Shown here: in pieces, positions 53,447-60,522 of the stretch
Layout of the letters: every line of letters begins with the position of its first letter
Numbering within the stretch: the stretch's first letter is position 1
NCBI RefSeq assembly: GCF_050633145.1
Contig: NZ_JBOEFY010000005.1
Span: 27,361-91,360, forward strand
Origin: Kordia sp050633145
GTDB lineage: Bacteria > Bacteroidota > Bacteroidia > Flavobacteriales > Flavobacteriaceae
DNA: 64,000 nucleotides
Direction of reading: 5' to 3'
Notes under the pieces: model-generated
What the model was told of the DNA's origin: nothing
The model's input: only the letters and a program-made list of their open reading frames with translations
Database searches by the model: none
Program-made: the position numbers and the translations under genes

Positions 53447-53830
53447 TTATTCATCCTTTGATGCGTAAGCACTAGCTATAAGGATAGAAACAACAAGCAT
53501 AGGAACAAAAAAATAGGGAGATAATATAAATCTTGGACGAATGGAGAAGTTCTGAAAATAATAAAAGCTCATAAACACAACTCGAATCAGAATAATGATA
53601 TATAGAAAAGACGCAATAGTTTTAAACAATTTCATCACTTTTGGTTGAAGCTGTTTTGTTTTTAGGTGTTGAATATTTATTAGAAATGATAATATTATAG
53701 AAATTAATGGAATTCCTAATAAAACTAAAAAAGGAAAAAGCAGTCTTGCCTTTTCATACTTCATTGGAGAAAATATATTTCTTGGGAATATCAACATGAG
53801 TAATATTTCTGTGACTACAAAAACACTCAA
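53447..53830 (-). CDS. Small membrane protein (127 aa), start uncertain
   Basis: A 127-residue protein with about four hydrophobic helices (FVVTEILLMLIF, FPFLVLLGIPLISIILSFLI, ASFLYIIILIRVVFMSF, FFVPMLVVSILIAS). The track start is a TTG at 53830; ATG alternatives inside lie at 53797 and later. No family recognised. Upstream on the other strand is rimO. Confidence 0.5.
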   Translation of the reverse strand: MSVFVVTEILLMLIFPRNIFSPMKYEKARLLFPFLVLLGIPLISIILSFLINIQHLKTKQLQPKVMKLFKTIASFLYIIILIRVVFMSFYYFQNFSIRPRFILSPYFFVPMLVVSILIASAYASKDE

Positions 53831-53941
53831 TATTAGAATACTAACTTTTTTGATATGGCTAAAAAATTTAAAATTTGTATGAAAACTAAGGTACTAAATA
53901 TTTTAATCTTACGGAGTGTTGTAAAACGATAAAAAAAACAA

Positions 53942-53970
53942 TTGAGAGAAAAAGTAAAATTGTACTTTTG
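53942..53970 (+). promoter_or_regulatory. Promoter of rimO
   Basis: TTG at 53942-53944, 18-base spacing, TACTTTTG at 53963-53970 (TAnnTTTG). 18 bases before the rimO ATG. Confidence 0.65.
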
Positions 53971-53987
53971 CAGCTTAATAGGAAAGC

Positions 53988-55289
53988 ATGAGAACAAAGA
54001 CTTTAAAGAAAAACAAGATCAATGTTGTAACACTTGGATGCTCTAAGAATGTATACGATTCTGAAGTTTTAATGGGACAATTGAAAGCCAACGGGAAAGA
54101 AGTGGCACATGAAGAGGAAGGAAATATTGTTGTAATTAATACCTGCGGATTCATTAATAACGCAAAGGAAGAGAGTGTTAATACAATTTTAGATTACGTT
54201 CAGAAGAAAGAAGAAGGTGTTGTAGATAAAGTTTTTGTAACAGGTTGCTTGAGCGAACGTTATAAGCCAGACTTAGAAGCGGAAATTCCAGATGTTGATC
54301 AATATTTCGGAACCACACAATTGCCGCAATTATTAAAAGCGCTTGGTGCTGATTATAAGCATGAATTGATTGGTGAGCGAATTACAACGACGCCAAAAAA
54401 CTACGCATATCTTAAAATTGCAGAAGGTTGCGATCGTCCGTGTTCTTTTTGTGCAATTCCTTTAATGAGAGGAAAACACAGATCAAAACCAATTGAAGAA
54501 TTGGTGATTGAAAGTGAAAAATTAGCCGCAAAAGGTGTGAAAGAATTGATTTTGATCGCACAAGATTTAACCTATTACGGTTTAGATTTATACAAAAAAC
54601 GAAACCTTGCAGAGTTGCTTCAAGCTTTAGTAAAAGTGGAAGGAATTGAATGGATTCGTTTGCATTACGCATTTCCAGCTGGTTTCCCAATGGACGTTTT
54701 AGACGTAATGAACAACGAACCAAAGATTTGTAACTACTTAGACATTCCGTTACAACACATTGCAGACGATATCTTAAAGTCAATGCGTCGTGGAACCAAT
54801 CAAGCGAAGACGACTAAATTATTAAAAGAATTCAGAGCTGCAGTTCCAAACATGACCATTCGTACTACTTTGATTGTTGGATATCCTGGAGAAACTGAAG
54901 AACATTTTCAAACCTTAAAAAAATGGGTTGAAGATATGCGTTTCGAACGTTTAGGATGTTTTACCTATTCACACGAAGAAAACACACATGCGTACAATTT
55001 AGAAGATGATGTTCCAGAAGATGTGAAGCAAGATCGTGCAAACCAAATTATGGAGATTCAATCGCAAATTTCTTGGGAATTGAATCAACAGAAAATTGGG
55101 CAGACATTCAAGTGTATCATTGATCGTAAAGAAGGAAACTATTTTATAGGTCGTACCGAGTTCGATTCTCCTGATGTTGATAACGAAGTTTTAATTGACG
55201 CTGCAAAACACTACGTAAAGCAAGGTGAATATGTAGATGTGAAAATTATTGAAGCTGCCGATTTTGATTTGTACGGTGAGCCAGTTTAA
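53988..55289 (+). CDS. rimO: Ribosomal protein S12 methylthiotransferase RimO
   Basis: A 433-residue radical-SAM methylthiotransferase. UPF0004 domain cysteines in LGCSKNVYDSE, INTCGF and TGCLSER; radical SAM CxxxCxxC at 148-155 (CDRPCSFC); C-terminal TRAM domain (IGQTFKCIIDRKEGNYFIGRTEFDSPDVDNEV). CNYLDIPLQHIADDILKSMRRG is the RimO motif. Adds methylthio to Asp of S12. Confidence 0.96.
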   Translation: MRTKTLKKNKINVVTLGCSKNVYDSEVLMGQLKANGKEVAHEEEGNIVVINTCGFINNAKEESVNTILDYVQKKEEGVVDKVFVTGCLSERYKPDLEAEIPDVDQYFGTTQLPQLLKALGADYKHELIGERITTTPKNYAYLKIAEGCDRPCSFCAIPLMRGKHRSKPIEELVIESEKLAAKGVKELILIAQDLTYYGLDLYKKRNLAELLQALVKVEGIEWIRLHYAFPAGFPMDVLDVMNNEPKICNYLDIPLQHIADDILKSMRRGTNQAKTTKLLKEFRAAVPNMTIRTTLIVGYPGETEEHFQTLKKWVEDMRFERLGCFTYSHEENTHAYNLEDDVPEDVKQDRANQIMEIQSQISWELNQQKIGQTFKCIIDRKEGNYFIGRTEFDSPDVDNEVLIDAAKHYVKQGEYVDVKIIEAADFDLYGEPV

Positions 55290-55311
55290 TTAGTTGCTAG
55301 TTGTTAGTATT

Positions 55312-56784
55312 TTAGTTTTTCATTAGTTTAATGACTGCGTGTTTATTCTCGGAAGAAATTTTAATAAAATAAATTCCTTTCGTAAATCGGCTTGTATCTA
55401 GGTTTATCTCTGATATATCTTTGTGAATGCTTTGGTCAATATATGTGCCTAATATACTATAAATGCTAACTTTTACAGATTTGTAATGATTTCCTAATCT
55501 GATTTTGGACAGTCCAAAAGTAGGATTTGGATACGCCGAAAACGAATTGCCAAAAGTATTTTCTTCTATGTTTAATGTGGATGAATCTTCAAAGACTCGT
55601 ACGCTACCAGTTTCACTTGTATTGCCAACAGCACCAACGGCAACTCTAGATCCATCTGATGATAAACTCACTGAAAATAATCGGTCGCCAGCAGCTTCGC
55701 CGTCAATGTCACTTCCGACTTGTGTCCAAGCTCCTGATTCAAATTTATAGACACGCACATGCCCTGAAATACTACCATTACCATCATTTAATGGAGCGCC
55801 GATAGCAACTCTAGTTCCATCAGCAGATAAACTCACTGAATTCCCTGACCTGTCTCCTCCAGCTTCACCATCAATATCCAAACCTAGTTGTCCCCAAGAA
55901 CCAGAGGCAAATTTAAACACGCGTACATGTCCAACATCGCTGCCATTAAATGGCGCGCCAATAGCGACGATTGTTCCATCTGAAGAGAGACTTGTAGAAA
56001 AACCAGATTCATCATTAGAACCTTCACCATTAATGTCGAGTCCAACCTGACTCCATGAGCCTGTTTCGAATTTATACACACGCACATGTCCAGAATTATT
56101 TCCGCCACCATCATTTCTAGTAGCCGCTATAGCGACTGTGTTGCCATCTGCTGATAAGCTTACAGAATACCCAGAATTATCATTCATGGCTTCTCCATCT
56201 ATGTCGCTTCCCATTTGTGTCCACGAACCAGTAGCAAATTTATATATACGTACATGACCACTATTGCTTGCAGCACCATCATTGTTAATGGCGCCAATAG
56301 CTACAATAGTTCCATCTGAAGAAAGACTAACCGATCTTCCAGAAGCATCATTTTCGGCTTCTCCGTCAATATCACTTCCCATTTGCGTCCAAGCTCCCAA
56401 TTCAAATTTATATACGCGAACATGACCAGAACCAGCGGTGCTATTGGTATTTAAAATTGCACCAATGGCAAGTATAGTTCCATCGGAAGATAGACTTACC
56501 GAGTACCCAGAATTATCTCCTGTAGCTTCGCCATCGATATCAGAACCTACCTGACTCCAAGTGCTCGTTTCGTATTTGTAAACACGTACATGCCCAGAAT
56601 TATTTCCGTTGCCATTATTACCTGGTGCACCAATAGCAACGATGGTTCCGTCAGAAGACATGCTGATAGAAAAACCAGATTGATCTTCTAGAGTTTCTCC
56701 GTCAATATCTCCGCCTAATTGCGACCATTGACAGAAGGCTGTAAAGGGAATACATAATAAAATTAAGAGGGTAATTTTATGCAT
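55312..56784 (-). CDS. T9SS-exported seven-bladed beta-propeller protein
   Basis: A 490-residue protein with signal peptide (MHKITLLILLCIPFTAFC). Seven tandem repeats of ~54 residues start W-S/T-Q-V-G-S-D-I-D-G-E and contain SVSLSSDGTIVAIGA and SGHVRVYKFE; this fits a seven-bladed propeller of the FG-GAP-like kind. The last ~75 residues (FSAYPNPTFGLSKIRLG ... TRFTKGIYFIKISSE) are a type A T9SS sorting domain, so the protein is exported to the cell surface. No catalytic motif seen. Convergent with rimO. Confidence 0.88.
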   Translation of the reverse strand: MHKITLLILLCIPFTAFCQWSQLGGDIDGETLEDQSGFSISMSSDGTIVAIGAPGNNGNGNNSGHVRVYKYETSTWSQVGSDIDGEATGDNSGYSVSLSSDGTILAIGAILNTNSTAGSGHVRVYKFELGAWTQMGSDIDGEAENDASGRSVSLSSDGTIVAIGAINNDGAASNSGHVRIYKFATGSWTQMGSDIDGEAMNDNSGYSVSLSADGNTVAIAATRNDGGGNNSGHVRVYKFETGSWSQVGLDINGEGSNDESGFSTSLSSDGTIVAIGAPFNGSDVGHVRVFKFASGSWGQLGLDIDGEAGGDRSGNSVSLSADGTRVAIGAPLNDGNGSISGHVRVYKFESGAWTQVGSDIDGEAAGDRLFSVSLSSDGSRVAVGAVGNTSETGSVRVFEDSSTLNIEENTFGNSFSAYPNPTFGLSKIRLGNHYKSVKVSIYSILGTYIDQSIHKDISEINLDTSRFTKGIYFIKISSENKHAVIKLMKN

Positions 56785-56799
56785 TTTTTTGAGTTTAAT

Positions 56800-57432
56800 T
56801 TATTTAAATATATTATGTGGTAATTTAATTTTATTGGGAAGTGAAAAGACTTCTCTGTCAATTTGTTTTTCTTCAAATTTTATGGCTTCGAATCTATAAC
56901 CATTACCTAATCTATTAATCTCTTTTAGAGCTAATCCTTTATACAACCAATACACTACCTTAGGAGCGCCATCAGCTGTTTTGGTATTATTAGCATATAC
57001 TGTACAGTTTTTGCCAAGAACTTCTTGATCGTTTTGCTTTACAAATCCTGATGTGGAACGTTGTGCTAGAAACATAGAAATTTCGCCTTGTCTCATATAT
57101 ATTTTTACAGGTTTATCTCTTCCCGAAAATAATGTTGCTCCTTTGTTTGTAGTATCATTATATATGTAAATGGAAGTTTCTCCTTCAACAGTTTCTTCTA
57201 ATTTGACAACATTGCCATAATCATCAAAAGTGAGCGTGTATATAGTCTTCTTATTGTTTTTAAGATTCTGTTCTTCATATTCTATTACTCCTGACTGTAT
57301 CTCAAAAGGACCATTTGTTTTCTTGCTGCTTTTTTTAGTGGTTTCGGTACTTGATTTTTTATCCTCTTTACAAGATATAATTGTACATAGCATACATGAG
57401 AAAAGTAATAATTGAGTTAGATAATGTTTCAT
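56800..57432 (-). CDS. Lipoprotein, hypothetical (210 aa)
   Basis: A 210-residue lipoprotein (signal MKHYLTQLLLFSCMLCTIISC, Cys near residue 21). The mature start is Lys/Ser/Thr-rich (KEDKKSSTETTKKSSKKT), then a beta-rich fold with FDDYGNVVKLEETVEGE. Not recognised. It lies 15 bases before the T9SS propeller gene on the same strand and probably shares its transcript. Confidence 0.65.
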   Translation of the reverse strand: MKHYLTQLLLFSCMLCTIISCKEDKKSSTETTKKSSKKTNGPFEIQSGVIEYEEQNLKNNKKTIYTLTFDDYGNVVKLEETVEGETSIYIYNDTTNKGATLFSGRDKPVKIYMRQGEISMFLAQRSTSGFVKQNDQEVLGKNCTVYANNTKTADGAPKVVYWLYKGLALKEINRLGNGYRFEAIKFEEKQIDREVFSLPNKIKLPHNIFK

Positions 57433-57503
57433 AATGTTAGAGTTTAAGAAAATTTGTTTTTGAAAGAGAAAATTTTTGGACTTATCTAATGGAGTAAAAT
57501 CAA

Positions 57504-59084
57504 CTACTCAATAATTAATTTTTTAGTGTTAATTCCTTTTGTTGTTTTTATCGTAACAACATATAATCCAGCAGCATAATTTTGTATAGGAATTTCTATT
57601 TGTTCTACTGAATTTTTATACTGGAAAGATTCAATCAACGCACCATTTATAGCATGTATTGTAATGCTTTCTACAGCAGTATTTTTAGGAATAATTAGTC
57701 TAAGTGTTTCAGCATTTTTTATAGGATTCGGAAATAAATTTATAGAAGGTGTTTCATCAAAATTTTCAACACTTAATGTCGGATCTAAATATTCAAATAG
57801 TTCAAATCCTGAAACACCATCAGTTCCTCCTAAGTATAATGCTGGACCATCGGTAACGGTAAGTTCTTTAGGCTCTCCAGATCCTGCTCCGGCATCTAAT
57901 TCTATTTTAGATAATGTTCCGTCATAACTATAAAGTTCTTTTCCAGTGCTTAATTCTCCAGCAGTAAAATATAGTTTCCCAGCCATCTCAACAAGTTCTA
58001 ATGGTCCGCTTGGTCCTGTAGGATTTACATCAATTTTAGTGACAATTCCCGTCATGGTATCAAACTTATATAATTCTCGATCGCCTGCAATTTCGGCAGG
58101 AACAAAAATATCAATACCTATTTTTAGATAATTTCCAGGAAAAATAGCAGGAAAGCTTGAGCCAGAAGGATTGATGTCTATTTTAGAAAGCGTGTCAGTT
58201 CCTGGATCGTATTCATACATTTCTGCATCACCAAGATCATCAGCAGTAAAATATAAAACACCATCCGCATTATATAAAGCAAAAGGAGAACTAGAGCCAG
58301 TTGCGCTTACTTCAATTTCAGTTGCTATTGACATAGCTGTATCATACACAAAAAGTTCTTTGTCGCCAGTAGTACCTTCTGCATTAAAATAAAGATCGTC
58401 GCCAACTGTTGTAAGCTCATTCGGGTCACTAGAACCAGTAGGATTAATGTCTACTTTTGTAAGTGTCATTCCATCGAATTTATACAATTCTTCATCGCCA
58501 GCTACGGTCGCAACAAAAAAGATGAATCCACCAGCAAACGTATATTCTTCAGGATCACCACTTCCAGCAGGATCTGTGTCAATTTTAACAGGAGTTGTTC
58601 CGCTAAGGAAAAAAGCTTCTTTGTCGCCAGCAACGGTAGCTGTAAAAATAAGTGTTCCGCCAACTTCGGTGAGTCTAAATGGCATGCTAGAACCAGCAGG
58701 ATCTACGTCAATTTTTGTTAACATTCCTGCGCCATCAAATAGATACAACTCTCGATCGCCAGAAGCATCTTCGGCAGAAAAATAGACATCGCCTCCAACA
58801 TTTGTAAATTCTGCAGGCATACTAGATCCGCTAGGATTTACATCTATTTTCATGGCAGTTGGTCCAACCATCGGATCAAATATATGAGGTTCATCATCGC
58901 CAGAAGGATCAACAGCAGCAAAAAATAATGTGCTTCCTACAGCTTCGAAATCTGTAGCAAAACTTGAACCAGCGCCCGGAACGATGTCTATAGGAGTGAG
59001 CTGAGAAAATGAAGTTTGAAATGATAGTATTGTACTAATAATCAAGATAGATTGTAATTTGAGTATTTGTATTTTCATAGTCAT
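57504..59084 (-). CDS. T9SS-exported repeat protein (nine IDxxPxGSS repeats)
   Basis: A 526-residue protein with signal (MKIQILKLQSILIISTILSFQTSFSQ; start could be Met1 or Met3). Nine repeats of ~45 residues have the form KIDVDPAGSSMPxxLTxVGGTLYFTA...GDxELYxFDG, like the ELWxxDGT/hyalin-type surface repeats. The end (NLFPNPIKNAETLRLIIPK ... YAAGLYVVTIKTTKGINTKKLIIE) is a type A T9SS sorting domain. Probably a surface protein; no enzyme motif. It follows the lipoprotein gene with a 71-base gap. Confidence 0.82.
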   Translation of the reverse strand: MTMKIQILKLQSILIISTILSFQTSFSQLTPIDIVPGAGSSFATDFEAVGSTLFFAAVDPSGDDEPHIFDPMVGPTAMKIDVNPSGSSMPAEFTNVGGDVYFSAEDASGDRELYLFDGAGMLTKIDVDPAGSSMPFRLTEVGGTLIFTATVAGDKEAFFLSGTTPVKIDTDPAGSGDPEEYTFAGGFIFFVATVAGDEELYKFDGMTLTKVDINPTGSSDPNELTTVGDDLYFNAEGTTGDKELFVYDTAMSIATEIEVSATGSSSPFALYNADGVLYFTADDLGDAEMYEYDPGTDTLSKIDINPSGSSFPAIFPGNYLKIGIDIFVPAEIAGDRELYKFDTMTGIVTKIDVNPTGPSGPLELVEMAGKLYFTAGELSTGKELYSYDGTLSKIELDAGAGSGEPKELTVTDGPALYLGGTDGVSGFELFEYLDPTLSVENFDETPSINLFPNPIKNAETLRLIIPKNTAVESITIHAINGALIESFQYKNSVEQIEIPIQNYAAGLYVVTIKTTKGINTKKLIIE

Positions 59085-59222
59085 ATTGTTTGGTTTATAT
59101 TACTTTGTCAATCCTAAAGAGCGCTTTGTAACCTCTTTTTTAATATTTTTTTGATATTTTTATTACATATCCTATAATTCAATTGACTAACTATTAAAAC
59201 TACCACAACAGATACAGAACTT

Positions 59223-59789
59223 TTGAAACTATTACTTGCTGGAAAAACAGCTCGTGATAACGCATTGAAGACTATTTATAACGATAATAAGAATGCGATT
59301 TATTCGTATGTTATTTCGAATAATGGAAGCAAGGTTGAAGCGAAAGATGTGTATCAAGAAACGATCATTGCTTTTTATGAAAATGTGCGAGATCGGAAAT
59401 TTAACGGAGAACGAAGTGCTATAAGTACATACATATATGCTATTGCAAAATTTAAATGGTTGAATCAATTGAAAAAAAAAGGCGTCATAAACGAGTTTCA
59501 TCAAAAATTGGAGTTGCCTGATGACTTTGTAGAAAGTCCTTTGACCGAGTTAATTCATAAAGAACAGAAAGGTTTGGTTTTAGACGTTTTGGGACAATTG
59601 GGAACTACTTGTAAAAACCTTTTGGTGGAAAGTATTTATCACAATAAGACAATGAAAGAGATTGTTGCTGAAACTAGTTTTAGTAATGAGCAAATAGCGC
59701 GCAATAAGAAGTATAAATGTATGAAGCAATTAAAAAAGTTAATTGCAGAAAATCCCCATCTAGTTAAAATTTTAAAGTTTAATGGATAA
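59223..59789 (+). CDS. ECF-type sigma factor
   Basis: A 188-residue sigma-70 family ECF factor. Region 2 spans ~20-85 (YSYVISNNGSKVEAKDVYQETIIAFYENV); region 4 is ~110-180 (KNLLVESIYHNKTMKEIVAETSFSNEQIARNKKYKCMKQLKKLI). The track start is TTG 59223; the frame stays open to 59187 and would add KTTTTDTELL, with an ATT at 59193 as the only other start candidate. The next gene (anti-sigma-like) overlaps by 8 bases. Likely directs a small regulon; targets unknown. Confidence 0.85.
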   Translation: MKLLLAGKTARDNALKTIYNDNKNAIYSYVISNNGSKVEAKDVYQETIIAFYENVRDRKFNGERSAISTYIYAIAKFKWLNQLKKKGVINEFHQKLELPDDFVESPLTELIHKEQKGLVLDVLGQLGTTCKNLLVESIYHNKTMKEIVAETSFSNEQIARNKKYKCMKQLKKLIAENPHLVKILKFNG

Positions 59790-60522
59790 TATAGAAGAGT
59801 TAATAGACCGTTATTTATCTAAATCAATGACAGCAATTGAAGTGAAAGACTTTGAGAACTTGCTGAAAACTGATACGACTTTACATGCCGAATATTTAAA
59901 AAGTATCGCCGCACGAAAATTTATTGAAGAAGCAGGAAGATTGGAGCTTAGAGAAAAGTTTGATGTTTTTGAAAGTGAAGAACTAACAGGAGAGAAAGCA
60001 ATTATTCCATTATGGTTTAAAAGGACAATGGCAACAGCTGCAGTTTTTATCGTTCTTTTTGGATTGTATCAAGTTGTGTTTAATAGTACTATTTCTAGCG
60101 ATGCAGTATTTGAATCTTATTTTGAAACGTACAAAGCACCATCAGTTGAAAGAAATTCTGAAACGACTTTAGATACTAATTTGCAATCGGCGATGAAAGC
60201 TTACGAAGCAAAATCCTATGAAGAAGCACTTCAGTTTTTTGATAAACTAGAAGATAAAACAAATTATGTAGCGAATTTTTATAAAGGACTAAGTTATTTA
60301 TCTTCAAAAGACCCGAACTACAAGCAAGCTTTGCAAAGTTTTGAAATCGTTTTGCAAACGGATAACGATTACAATCAGCAAGCACTTTGGTACAAAGGAT
60401 TAACCTTGTTAAAGTTAAAAGAAACCGATAAGGCTTTAAAAGTGTTTCAGAAGATTAAAGAAACCACATCTTATAATCATGAAAAAGCTGTGGAAATAGT
60501 AGCTAAAAATATTGAGAATTAA
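59782..60522 (+). CDS. Membrane anti-sigma-like protein with periplasmic TPR
   Basis: A 246-residue protein overlapping the sigma gene by 8 bases. N-terminal ~70 residues are a short helical, sigma-facing region (ELIDRYLSKSMTAIEVKDFENLL) like the start of FecR/anti-sigma proteins; one transmembrane helix at ~79-99 (LWFKRTMATAAVFIVLFGLYQVVF); then a periplasmic TPR part (ALQFFDKLEDKTNYVANFYKGLSYL, ALQSFEIVLQTDNDYNQQALWYKGLTLL). This layout suggests an anti-sigma factor whose periplasmic TPR senses or is cut by a partner. Its stop codon TAA overlaps the stop of the convergent CHAT gene. Confidence 0.78.
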   Translation: MDNIEELIDRYLSKSMTAIEVKDFENLLKTDTTLHAEYLKSIAARKFIEEAGRLELREKFDVFESEELTGEKAIIPLWFKRTMATAAVFIVLFGLYQVVFNSTISSDAVFESYFETYKAPSVERNSETTLDTNLQSAMKAYEAKSYEEALQFFDKLEDKTNYVANFYKGLSYLSSKDPNYKQALQSFEIVLQTDNDYNQQALWYKGLTLLKLKETDKALKVFQKIKETTSYNHEKAVEIVAKNIEN

